Positions 36,278-47,497 of a stretch of DNA of 64,000 bases are shown one piece after another (the stretch's first letter is position 1; every line of letters begins with the position of its first letter). Position numbers and translations under genes: made by a program. The stretch lies in assembly GCF_042453785.1 (NCBI RefSeq), contig NC_091673.1:2921501-2985500 (forward strand), written 5' to 3'. This DNA is from Malus domestica. Taxonomy: Eukaryota > Streptophyta > Magnoliopsida > Rosales > Rosaceae. Below the pieces are notes generated by a model. That model was not told where the DNA came from. It saw only the letters and a list, made by a program, of their open reading frames with translations, and made no database searches.

Positions 36278-36423
36278 GCATGGGGTCTAATATCCTAGTG
36301 GATAGGGTGTTAGGTTTTCACTCATGCGTCATGAGTTCGAAACTCTTACTTCCCCTAAATTATTGTAATAATTTTTAACCCTGCTCTACTCCTTAATAAT
36401 AATAATAATAATAATAAAAAGTG
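36278..36423 (+). repeat. tRNA-derived SINE, about 146 bp
   Basis: An A-box-like block (CCTAGTGGATAGGGTG, about 36293) and a B box (GAGTTCGAAACTC, about 36341) are spaced as in pol III promoters. The 3' end is a TAA repeat (about 36393-36418). The direct repeats TCATGTTGAGATT at 36265-36277 and 36424-36436 are 13 bases and perfect. A truncated relative lies on the minus strand at the right edge of the window. Confidence 0.92.
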
Positions 36424-36844
36424 TCATGTTGAGATTAGGTATGCCACAGCTAAGCATTCAGATACGTGAAACATTTCTTAAGGAAAACTAAATCGGCCAT
36501 TTTAGTTGGCAATCATGGAATGTAGAGGCCCATCTTATTATCCAGCCCAACTAAATAGTTCCACTCTCCCAGCCCATACACCCACAAGCCCACTCCATCC
36601 CTGTGGAGCATGGGTTGACGTGTCAATCTCTCCTTTCTTCCTGAATTATAATCCATTAATCCCCTCGAGCCATTTCCCTCCACAAATATACCTGTAATAA
36701 CCGTCACCAAAAACAAAAATTAATAAAAATCAGACTCTGCGAGTAGTGGTCCAAATTTGAAGGACTTGCTCGAAGAAAGCCAGTGACTGTCGCTACCTGG
36801 ATTTTCCCCAACACAAATTCCCAAAGCCTCCTCACTTTCCGGCC

Positions 36845-39800
36845 ATGGCGGCCACTGTCGCAGCCGGCGGAGTTAGCATCGGGACGGCCAAGCTCCGTCC
36901 TCACCAGTCAAAACCCACCTCCCCGTTTCTCGGCAAAAAACTCAAAATCAGACCTACCTTGGAATCCCAGCAACGCAGTTCGAGAATCACAATCTTAAAC
37001 CCCAAAACGCTGCTGGTTTTCGCTTCCGGCGGCGGTGAGTTGATCCACGCCGTCAACGACCTGTTTCTGGGGGTGGGGGTGGGGCTGCCGTGCACGGTGA
37101 TGGAGTGCGGCGACATCATATACAGAAGCACCCTTCCCAAATCCGATGGCTTGACGCTCACGGCCCCCGGTGCTGTTCTGGCTCTGGGCGCCCTGTCGTA
37201 TCTCTGGGCCACCCCCGGCGTGGCTCCGGGGTTCTTTGACATGTTTGTGCTTGCTTTTATTGAGAGGCTCTTCAGACCCACTTACAAAAAGGTAAAAAAT
37301 TTTGTTTAAATTTTGGATTTTGATTGGAAATCTGAAGTGTGTTTTGTGTTGATTTTTGTGGGTTTACAGGATGATTTTGTTTTGGGGAAAAAGTTGGGAG
37401 AAGGTGCTTTTGGAGTTGTTTACAAAGTTTCATTGGCTAACAAGAAGTCTTCTTCCAAGGTAATAAAGTAATTATAATTTTGGTCGATTCGGAGATTGGA
37501 GAGAATGTCTTTGAGCAGTTGTATCGGAGATTGTAAATCTTATGGGAATGAATGTGATGTACTAATGTGTTGTTTTTGGTTATCGCTAGAAAGAAGGCGA
37601 CTTGGTGTTGAAGAAGGCTACTGAATATGGCGCGGTAGAGATTTGGATGAACGAGCGTGTGCGGAGGGCGTGTGCGAACAGCTGTGCTGATTTTTTGTAC
37701 GGCTTTCTTGAGGTGTTGATCTATAATGCCCACTAGTACCATGTGATTTCGGGGTATCATATTATTGGAATTTTACTTTGATACTTCATTCCATTGCACA
37801 TTCTAGTTTCCGTCGTAGGAATTATTAATTGTGACGAGTCTGGTTGCAGAGTTCTTCTGCAAAGAAAGGACCTGAATATTGGCTCATATGGCGGTTTGAA
37901 GGGGCGGCCACTCTTTATGATTTGATGCAAAGTAAAGAGTTTCCGTACAATGTTGGTACTTTCTCCCATAAGCCTTTACATGTTCATAAACTGTTGTTCC
38001 CTGAAACTGTTTGATGATTTTGTAGTTTCAACTATAATGTCCAAACATTGATCCGTCCATTGGCTTATCGAATTTACAATAAATTCTTTCCCGAAACATG
38101 CCACACAAATGTCAGGTAGAAACAATGATTCTTGGAAAGGTTCAGGACTTGCCGAAGGGTTTGGAAAGGGAAAACAGAATCATACAAACGATAATGAGAC
38201 AGCTCTTATTCGCACTGGATGGTCTTCATTCAACTGGGATTGTGCATAGAGACATAAAGCCACAGAATGTTATTTTCTCTGAAGGTACTAATACTTATCA
38301 GCATGCTGTACATAAATCGATAAAGAACCAGGAAATCTCAACTGTTCTCATATTCGAAGGTTTCCTATTCTCGTTTTAACAATGTGCAGGCTCTCGTATA
38401 TTCAAGATCATTGATCTTGGAGCTGCAGCAGACTTGCGAGTCGGCATCAACTACATCCCAAAGGAGTTTCTTTTGGATCCAAGGTATCTTTCCAGCTAAG
38501 TAGTCTAAGTAGCGCACTCGCTAATTGCTACAAAAAGGCATGATGAACTCATGAATCTAAAGTCCTGCATCAGAGGAACAAAGCCTTAAAAAAAATATCA
38601 GCTTCACCAAGCTAATGTACGTTTACTTGATATCCAAGGGACTAAAATCTCAACAAAAACCCTGCACTTTGTGAAGTGAATAATACATGAGATGTAAGTA
38701 CTGATCAAATATGCGATATCTGATTTCGGAATAAATGTCTTTTAAAATAAATATTGGTAATTTGCATGTTTGATTAATAGCAAGGTTCACTTCTTATAGC
38801 ATCTCACTCAATTTGTAGTAGGCATTCATGATGTCGATTGGGTCTTTTCCTTTTCAGATATGCTGCACCAGAGCAATACATCATGAGCACACAAACGCCA
38901 TCTGCACCTTCTGCTCCTGTGGCAACAGCACTTTCCCCAGTTCTCTGGCAGGTGAAAATATTAATTGTTATATCATCTCAAATTTTATTATTGCTAACTT
39001 ACTTTCTCAGGCAGATAAATTGATTTAATGGTTTTAATTATATGGTCTTGAGCAGATGAATTTACCGGATAGATTTGATATCTACAGTGCCGGTCTCATA
39101 TTCCTACAAATGGTGAGTGACATAACTTGCGGAATATAGCTATTGTTGGTATACTAAATGATTCACTCAATACTCTTTCAACTTCTTCATACAGGCCTTC
39201 CCATCATTACGCAGTGACAACAGCCTAATACAATTCAACCGTCAGCTAAAAAGGTGCGATTATGACTTGGTTGCATGGAGAAAAGCCGCCGAGCCCCGAG
39301 CTAGCGCTGATCTACGAAGAGGTTTTGAGTTGTTGGATTTGGATGGTGGCATTGGATGGGAGCTCCTGACATCAATGGTTCGGTACAAAGCGAGACAGAG
39401 AATCAGTGCGAAAACAGCCTTAGCGTATCCCTACTTTGACAAGGAAGGACTGTTGGCTCTGTCCTTGATGCAGAACCTGAGGTTGCAAGTGTTTCGATAT
39501 ACACAACAAGATTATGGGGAGGCTGCCAAATGGATTATTCGGCTAATGGCACGATCAGGAACCGCGCAGGATGGTGGCTTCACAGAAGCTGAGCTCCAGG
39601 ACCTTAGAGTTTGTACCTGAACTTAAATTTGGAAAAGGAAATGCTTTTCGCACACCCATTTTCTCCTCGGCACTCCTCCCTTTGTTCCTAGCCTTTGAGT
39701 TGAACAAATCAAAGGAGAATCAATGGACTTAAACAAGAGGAGTGCAGAATGAGAATATAGGAGTGTGAAAAATCACCATCCATTCGGAAATCATTAAAGT

Positions 39801-40011
39801 TGTAATCTTTTCGGGAGTTACACTTCTATATAATGTGCAGGAATTGAATCCTACTAGTAAGAAGAAGGCAGGTGCACTGGGAAGGAATGCTTTGGCTTCA
39901 GCTCTTCGGCTGCAGAGGAAGATTGTGAAGACGTTGAACGAGAGCATGGATGAGATCAACAGCCGTCGGAAGAGTCTCTGGTGGAGCAGGTGGATCCCAA
40001 GAGGGGATTGA
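36845..40011 (+). CDS. STN7: Thylakoid protein kinase STN7
   Basis: This thylakoid Ser/Thr kinase phosphorylates light-harvesting complex II when the plastoquinone pool is reduced, driving state transitions and long-term acclimation. Ten exons total 1761 nt, or 586 residues: 36845-37291, 37370-37459, 37590-37712, 37850-37951, 38116-38284, 38390-38483, 38858-38951, 39056-39112, 39195-39608 and 39841-40011. The exon 4/5 border could shift by 4 nt without changing the protein. The N-terminus looks like a transit peptide. Two lumenal cysteines, in [11 protein letters not shown] (C83 and C88), match the redox-regulatory pair. A membrane span follows near residues 101-121. The kinase has [11 protein letters not shown], the catalytic HRDIKPQN and [10 protein letters not shown]; the DLG instead of DFG is normal for STN7. 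It matches Arabidopsis STN7 nearly end to end. Confidence 0.97.
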
Positions 40012-40593
40012 TTCAAGTTTGTGAAAAAGAACATACTTTTTTTCCTTTTCTGTAAATTGTGTGTAGTAATCTGAATTGACCAACTTTGGTGATATAGAAT
40101 TATGTTTAAACATGAAAGGATTAGCTGGAATCTAATACAAACATATTTGTACCTTGAACCAAACTGCATTACCAAATATTTATACTTTGAACGGTGGTTT
40201 CTGTTATTTAGGACTTTTACTGTGCAGTTGCAGAGTCCTCCATGAACTTCAACTGCAAGCAAGCATTCTGTCCTTCCGAAACACGGGAAAAACATATACG
40301 TGAGTTTATGCTAGCTAACTAGGGTAGTGTGTCAATCTTCTAGCATTCGAGTTCAAATTTCACATTTCAAACACCAAAAACATGCAAGGTCGTGAGCCTG
40401 TGATAATATTTTATTTTGAAAATGTTTGAATTTGTAATGCAGTGAGTTTAGCGAAAGAACTCGATAAACCTTCAGATCCTCCTCTTTGGACCCCATTTCG
40501 TCCAATGTTGATAAATTAAGTACGTAATCTTATCATGTATTTGTCATAAACCAGCACTGCTCATGATCATACCATGCTGCCACGCTGGCTGGG

Positions 40594-40628
<35 letters not shown>

Positions 40629-41076
40629 ATGCTGCCATGGTGGGGCTTCGCGGTCAACGATCATGCAAAGTGCGAGAACATAATCATTGAGTAATTAGGA
40701 AAACCACGCATAATTCAAGAACGTGGCTAATTATTCATTCAAATTGCGAAAAGCTTCCTTCGAAGCAAAGCCTGCCAAAACCCAAAATCCGATATATGCA
40801 TGTAAGAATACAACTGTAGTCTGTAGTTTGCCGCTCAATTCCGTGCATTCCACCAAAAACACAGATGTTTGTCACATGCACGTTTGGACTCCATACATAA
40901 AAGGCATAATGCTAATGCTAGCTAATTAGCTCCATTAATATTTCCCTTTGAATTTGCAGGGAAAGTGGTAAGGAAGCACATCAGAACTTGCATGCTGGAA
41001 TTAAGGAATTCAAGTTGCTTATAATACAAGCATCAAGAACAGATTATACACACACACACACACACTGGCCGTTTAT

Positions 41077-41436
41077 GCAAAGAGATCCTCATTTTTTTAA
41101 CAAATGGGGATTAGATGTGGGGCCCACTTCACATCGAACTTCAACGATCCGAACAGTTTATTTTGTAAATCATCCTTACAAAAATTCAATTCAATCTAAA
41201 ACCATTTGCCTATTTAATTATCAAGGTAAAATTTCATTGTTTATTATATAACAAAGTATTCGTTAATTTCTTTGAACTCAATTAGATGTCTTAAACATTT
41301 TCGATTTGGCTAATTCTTTGCAAGGATGATTTATGATGTGCAACTTGAAAAATAAACGGTTTAGATCGGTTTGATGTGGTATGGACTCCACAACTAATCC
41401 CTATTTTTATTTAAAAAAAAATAGGGATCCATTTCC
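41077..41436. repeat. Inverted-repeat MITE, about 360 bp
   Basis: The left arm has AGATCCTCATTTTTTT, GGGGATTAGATGTGG and ATCATCCTTACAAA. The right arm on the other strand has GGATCCCTATTTTTTTT, GGGATTAGTTGTGG and ATCATCCTTGCAAA in the same order. The arms are about 120 bases. No clear target duplication could be fixed, so the exact ends are approximate. Confidence 0.65.
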
Positions 41437-42176
41437 TTAAAGGTTTCTTTTATATATATATATATATATTTGAGGCTACTACTTAGATCAGAGATAAGAT
41501 GAAATTAAAAATATATATGTGTTGAGTCAATTGCAGGCAATGGCATTGTAAATCACGAGAAGTTCACGTGCAACTCTGACCTTGACCTTGTTGTTTATTT
41601 GGAACAACAAACATAACATGAGAGACACAAGCTTCGAAACTATACATGGGACACTTTGGATATATCGCTCTTGAATTCAAATTAATTTAATCAGCACCAT
41701 TTTCTAGCTCTATTCTGGGGGTATTATTTGAGTTCCCAAAGTTTTGTACTCTACGGTACCTAGAGTCTCTGCCAAGTATTCTTGATTTAAAAAAAAACAA
41801 AAAAAAAAACACTCGATCTACCAAGTAAAATTGCGCTGATGTTGCGTGTATGAACATATGTTCTTGTGACATTGAAAATTAAGTAGAAAGTTCGGTAATA
41901 AACTATATGTACTATCTTTATTGATTATTTAGTGTGTTATTTTTGAACAAAAATGAACTTGCGGTTAAATTACATTGAATTGTTTGTTGAGATGATACAA
42001 AAAACGAAGCTCAACGTATTTCATATGACATAGTACATACCTAACATGCACATATGTACCTAAGTATGAACAGGATGGAAGAAACTAAGAAACCACTTGT
42101 GAGTGCCATTGCCTGATTCGATATACAGCTTAAAATTGCTCAAATACAGAATAGAATAATGGATAAAATTTGCTTA

Positions 42177-42273
42177 TTAGAATTGAGGGTTATTGGAAGC
42201 TGGTCTCCTCAGAGAAATGGGAGGAGCACGAGATGAAGCAAGTGGTTTGCTTTGCTTTGCTTCTGGTGCAGCA
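42177..42273 (-). other. Exon-like segment, possible end of an unidentified gene
   Basis: After an acceptor-like TTATTATGCTTCAG, the minus strand encodes AAPEAKQSKPLASSRAPP, then ISLRRPASNNPQF and a stop. The Pro/Ser/Arg-rich composition and clean terminus look like a real protein end. I find no convincing upstream exon; the sequence to about 42720 on this strand has only short frames. It may be a remnant or chance. Confidence 0.2.
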
Positions 42274-43950
42274 CTGAAGCATAATAATTAAATTCACAAA
42301 GCTAGGTAATCAGCAGCAGTGTCCGAAATGCCTTCCAAGCAGGCTCTCGTAATCATCATAATATTTGGTTGCCCTTTTCATATATTCCTACTGTCTCATT
42401 TCGCACCCAGAGACAAGCTATGTCTGTCACATTGTCCACCCAACAACTAATTTCCGCCTGTTTAAAGTGAAAGGCTCTGCAGATCGAGAAGTTCTTCAGT
42501 ATGGCTGTCATGGCTGTCGACCATGCCACCCGTCTAGCAAAAATGCACACAATAGAACTCCTTGCATTCGAGTTCCACACGAGCTCATGTTGGTAGCACC
42601 AAATGCAAGCTCACTTTATGTGCGACTTAGACAGGCGGGTGGACATGGCGCGGTAGCTCTACCCACGAATTTCTCATGCCAATCTTACTCTCTCATCGCC
42701 ATCTGCAACTGCATGCCATGTTGCCCTACTCTGCATATATACAAATATCATGACTCAGCAAATTAATTCAACTCCTTCCCTTTAACTAATAATTCTAAAA
42801 GAAAAAGGCAAGCAGGAAAAAATGAACCGTGTTTTGAGAAAATTAAACCCCACTTCACCAAACGTAACCCTAATCTTACATCATTCGTATTTCTGGTACG
42901 GGGGCAGTGACTCAGCGGTGACCTAAAGTATGCAATAATAACCGGAGCATGGTACAGGAAAGTCTAACATTGCTATCAAAGCCGTTGTCTTGTCCCTAAA
43001 TGCATGGTTTTGCTATAAATAATAAGCCTATCTGATGATAAAAAGATGATGAAGCCACTAATCATGCATCCTAACTAAAGGTTAGTTGATTAATAAACGT
43101 GGATTCTTGTGTAGGATTCAACTTATCCCCTCCTAATCTTATTGCATGTTTAGGTGGATTCAACACAAAGTTAAAAAGAAGACAACAAAGGAAAGCACTA
43201 AAAATATAGGAGAAAATTAGGTTGGGACACCTGTTCCATATAGGCTTGCTTATATACAAAAGTGACTTATTGAAAGCACACGATTAAGAAAAAAAATTGT
43301 GTACACACGTGTCAGTTCGTCTAAAATGAAAACTGAATTCATGAGCGTAAAGATTCAGATAATTTTCTTAAACTGGTGTGTGTATCTCGTACCTCATTAT
43401 TTACAAAATTAGAGGGCAACTCAGAACCAACCAAAAAACTTGCAACCCTATGGTGAGTAGTGGCCGACCCATTATGCTGGTGGGTAAAGCCTACTTCACA
43501 CACGTATATGATGTATAGTCCATTTTAGACCAATGTAGCGTAGCAATATTACATGTGATGTGAGAGAGAGATAGAGTGCTTGCTTGGATTTTTTTTATCA
43601 TTTGGTTTAATGTGTTTTGCTGATGTAAGGTAAGGAATTTTAAAGTAGTTTGGATAAATTTTTTATTTTGTCGAAAACAAGGTCTAGTATACCAAGTTTT
43701 ATAATAAAATTAATTGAAATTCTTGTTTTTTTAAGCTTTTAACCAATTGTAGTATTATAATTAATGCATCGAACCGTGTTCCTGCAAATTAAAAAATCAC
43801 TCTCAAAATAGTGACGGAGGGCAGTGGTGCCCATTTGTGGGCGTTTGTCTAGTGGGTTTGGTGCGCACTGCCCCATCCTTAGGCTCATTTTTAAGACCAA
43901 TGTGGATCAAGGACCACACCCACATTTCTCCTCATGTGGTCCTCCCTCCC

Positions 43951-43962
43951 GCTATAAGAACC
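43951..43962 (+). promoter_or_regulatory. Likely TATA box of the DVL gene
   Basis: GCTATAAGAACC lies about 145 bases upstream of the DVL start codon, at the border of an AC-rich leader (43980-44090). Its position and the leader composition fit a plant core promoter. Confidence 0.6.
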
Positions 43963-44098
43963 CCTCCTCTGGCCTCTGCACTTTCAAACCCAACTCACAC
44001 AATCTCTCAAAGCTCATCACCTGCAGAAGAAACACACACACTCACTCGCTCACTGCAGTCAAAAGACAGAAAGAAAGAAAACCCTAATTATCTGAAAT

Positions 44099-44251
44099 AT
44101 GAAGATGGGCAGCTCTGGCAGCATGGCAGGCAGCAAGAGAAGGCTGTCTTCGTCGTCAGGCAAAGGACTCGGAGGGGTCCTGCGAGAGCAAAGAGCCAGG
44201 CTTTACATCATCAGGAGGTGTGTGGTCATGCTCCTCTGTTGGCATGATTGA
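44099..44251 (+). CDS. DVL/RTFL: DVL/ROTUNDIFOLIA-like small polypeptide, 50 residues
   Basis: This intronless 50-residue peptide belongs to the DVL/RTFL family, which limits polar cell proliferation in leaves and fruit when overexpressed and acts at the plasma membrane. The start (ATGAAGATGGGC) is the first ATG after the leader; a second in-frame ATG follows at codon 3. Residues 1-27 are Ser, Gly and Lys rich and poorly conserved in the family. Residues about 34-50, [17 protein letters not shown], are the diagnostic DVL domain with its two cysteines and the terminal CWHD. From memory, Arabidopsis DVL genes also lie beside both GATL3/RAV1 and STN7/RAV2, which supports the call. The reading frame is short enough that automated annotation often misses it. 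Confidence 0.95.
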   Translation: MKMGSSGSMAGSKRRLSSSSGKGLGGVLREQRARLYIIRRCVVMLLCWHD

Positions 44252-45692
44252 AAACACGATGACATGGGGCAAGGAAGATTTTGGTTTTTCTTTTTAATTT
44301 CTTCTTAATTTTCCTATTTTTTTTTCTTCTATCATTGATCTTTGATCTTCTTGGTGGAGTTGTAAATAGCCAGAGAACGTTCTTAGGAGAGTTGAAGACA
44401 AAATTTTGTATGGGAATTTGGCCTTATGGGGCTTACATATGTACATCGGAATAGCCTAAATATATAAACTTTGATATGATATAACAAGCTAGAGTTCTAA
44501 ATGTTTCATTGTTCCTCTCATTTAGCAATATCATTTCAGTTTGTTACAATTTGGAAGGGATTTCCAAGCATAAAGATTGAAAATGGAAAAAGGGTTTAAA
44601 GTTTCAATTGCCAAAGAATTCCATATAAGGTTATACTTTGAGCGAATTTGTTGTATCACCAGATGTATACGATCGGTGAAGATCTCATTAGAGCAACTAC
44701 AACATTGATGATGTTCTTATTTTCTTTGTCCTATTTCAGTTCCAAAGAAGTGATGTGGAGTTCTCAAAGTTTTCTTCCCTTTTCAAATGGCTTTGTTTTA
44801 AAAAGAACAATTATGACCCAATGAAATTGGAGGTGAACAGAAACATTGGGGACAATAATATAGGATCTACAAAATCTTAAATTTGAAGCTCATCTAGTCA
44901 AATGTTGAGTGAAGATTAGATTCAAACTGTTCTTTTTCAGTATACCAAATTATTTTTGCTTTTTTAGATTTTCATGTCCAAAAAGTGCTTTAGACATAAG
45001 GTAGAAGCATCAAAATTCATGATTAGTACTTTGACCAATCGGTTAAGTACACTTGATGACAAAAATTGAACCTTAAAATAATCGCTTAAGCCTTAATCCC
45101 TTGGTCATAATTCCTTTTCTATATGGTTGTTTTGGAAGGCCAATGATTAATTAAAGAAACAATTGCAGTTGGCCCATAACTAATCACTATAATATTATAA
45201 GCTCTTGTTATGATCTTCTTGTCTTCAACCAAACAAGCACCAGCAGCTCCTCAAAAATCAGCTCCACCTAAGCTTTCACTTCAAATAAGCCATTATTTGA
45301 ATAAGCTTCCAAACATGGCCTTGTGGGAAAACAGCTGTTTTGATGTTTGGGTCAAAACCCAAACTCAAAAGCTCCCTTCCTTCTCTTTGTGGGCCAGTTC
45401 AATTATTGGATCCAACTCAAGTTCACGTGTGCCACGTGTACGGCCATTATGGGCCTACCCCCAATAGTATTCCATTTTGTCTCTTCTTTACTTTTGAAGG
45501 GAGAAGCAGGGGAAGGGGTTAAAAGCTGATTTGATATTGTTGTGCTTTGAAAAAAAAATTGCTTCTGTTACGATTTGAGAATAAACTCATTTTTACTGCT
45601 TCACATTTTCATCTTTTTTTTCACTAAAAATTGGAAAAATAAGTTATTTTTAAAATGTTTACCAAACATTTTTTTAAGCATAGTTTTTTTTA

Positions 45693-45840
45693 GGGGTGTG
45701 ATATCCATACACCTCTTTTTACTTCTCCCACATCTTTTTGGTTTTCGACCATCAGATAGGATGAATTGAAGAAGATCAACGGATAGAAATTAACAAGGGG
45801 TGTGTGAGAAGTAAAAAGAGGTGTGTGGATAACACACCCC
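45693..45840. repeat. hAT-like MITE with GGGGTGTG ends, copy 2
   Basis: The 148 bp element matches the copy at 20984 in length and ends: GGGGTGTGATATCCATACAC on the left and GGGGTGTGTTATCCACACAC on the other strand at the right. The flanks TTTTTTTA (45685-45692 and 45841-45848) form an 8-base duplication, though the T run makes this flank less decisive. Confidence 0.9.
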
Positions 45841-46929
45841 TTTTTTTATACCCACTTTTTATAAGTAAATCCAGGAAGCTTCTACTTTTGGTAAAAAAAA
45901 TCAGCACACGTAATCTCTAGTCTACAATAATACAATGCACCCCCACGTAATATGTGGACACCTGTCTCCAACATACAGGCAATGAATAATGAGCAGACAC
46001 GTGGCATTTTGATTGATTTAACATAATTTTGTGTTTTTCTGTATCAGAAGAGAGAAGGGTGGGTCAGAATGTCAGTTGTGCAGGAGCTGAATGTGCAACC
46101 TAATCTTCTGTTGTCGGCCACGTAGGAAAGTGCCACCTCTCTGTCTTACTCTAGGAAATTTACCTCCATGTTATCGTTTCAGTATCTCGACGCAATCATA
46201 CAATATCATGTGTTTTAATGTGTTTCCTTACATAATAACAGTAGATGTTTTTTATTAGGTTTCAGCATTTGGTCTTTTGATCAAACTGGCCATGTTACAC
46301 ACTCTCACTAATACGAGCATCATTCTTACACACCTTAAAATTAAACCCGACAAAATGAAGGAGTGCGTCTAAAGCCGTTTTAGGAACACGATGAAGGTAA
46401 AATCTCTCGATGCATACAGTCTTTCTCCAAAGACAGAGCTTTTAAGCTTTTTTTTTTCTTTTGAGCTCACTCCGTCACTCAAATGGAACGAGTGAGTCAG
46501 TGAAGGGGAGAAGGATTCTTTCTCTCGTCATTATCTGCCTATAAAAATCAATAAAAAAATACTAATATTGTTTAATCGTAATCGTTTAAATATAAGAAGA
46601 AAAACAAAAAAAGAGATTAAAAAAAAAAGAATTCTACACCGGATAAAGACGCGCCTGACACAGGGCGATTGGGTCAAAACGGCAGCCTCACAATGCCCAC
46701 GTGCGCCTCCCTAATCTTCAACCCCACCAACATAACGTCAGATTCTATTCTAATCAAACAGGGGGCCCACACGTTGTCCCCACATGCCACATCCCCTGTC
46801 TTGTCTTCCTCAGTTTCCTCCAATAATGTTACATGGACAGCACACTTCAAGTACTTCATGGATAAGATGTAGTTCCATCAAGATCCATGTAATTAAGATG
46901 ATGATGCGACATTCTCCAAACCTTTTTGC

Positions 46930-47275
46930 CAAACGATTATTGGCTTGTTTTGAACTGCTAGCTGTATTTAGAACGGCTGTTGAAATGATCAAAAACGTTT
47001 TTCAGTCACTAAAAAATTAAAGAATTTTAACGAAATTTTTTTGGTATTGCTCATTTTAACGAAAAATTACATTATTATACTAAAAAAGCAATTCTGCTAC
47101 TATTCATTTTATCTTTTATTTTGCCCTTATCGTTAAAATTCAAAGTTTTCAAATATTTTTCCATAGTTTTTCAAAAAAAATAATTATTGCTTCAATGATA
47201 AACTTAAAAGTGCTTACTAGTCATATACACGCTTTTGAAAAAGACCAGCTACGAGCACAAGTACTTGCTATAGAA
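46930..47275. repeat. MITE remnant with a second MITE probably inserted
   Basis: The outer ends (TTGGCTTGTTTTGAACTGC and a right arm near 47210-47275) resemble the remnant at 19370. In the middle a smaller inverted repeat around AGAATTTTAACGAAA and its reverse complement near 47138-47150 looks like a second element (about 47014-47160). Neither set of boundaries is firm. Confidence 0.4.
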
Positions 47276-47298
47276 ATAGCCCAAAACCAATATACAAG

Positions 47299-47497
47299 GG
47301 AATTAGATCCTCTTCTGAGCTCAGGATGAGAATCCTCATGAGCAGCCCATTCGGGGCATTCAAACTTGATTCTACGGCTGTAATTATTATAACTTTTAGA
47401 AAAACCCCCTATATAGAGCTATTGGATTAAATTTCAACAGTCCTGATGAGTTGCTCAGGAGGATCCCCATCCTGAACTTAGGAGAGGATCCAGTTCC
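47299..47497. repeat. Mutator-like MITE, 199 bp
   Basis: Perfect 9-base duplications ATATACAAG at 47290-47298 and 47498-47506. The inverted arms read GGAATTAGATCCTCTTCTGA and GGAACTGGATCCTCTCCTAA, with an inner TTGAAATTTAATCCAATAGC-like motif that is also found in the 10294 element. Confidence 0.93.

Larger units (their letters stand above)
34383..36844. other. Intergenic region between GATL and STN7
   Basis: The left part includes the GATL 3' UTR. Between 34650 and 35840 I see no gene. A hAT-like element lies at 35842-36231 and a SINE at 36278-36423. The last 200 bases before 36845 are the STN7 promoter and leader. Confidence 0.6.
40012..44098. other. Intergenic region between STN7 and DVL
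   Basis: A short piece after 40012 is the STN7 3' UTR. A TA microsatellite lies at 40598-40625, a CA one near 41047-41066 and a MITE at about 41077-41436. One exon-like sequence on the minus strand is noted at 42177-42273. The last few hundred bases carry the DVL promoter. I see no other gene. Confidence 0.55.

Noticed and set aside
42365-42766. A cysteine-rich plus-strand frame considered as a secreted signalling peptide
   Set aside because: The cysteine spacing does not match EPF/EPFL or other families that I know, and no signal peptide is present.
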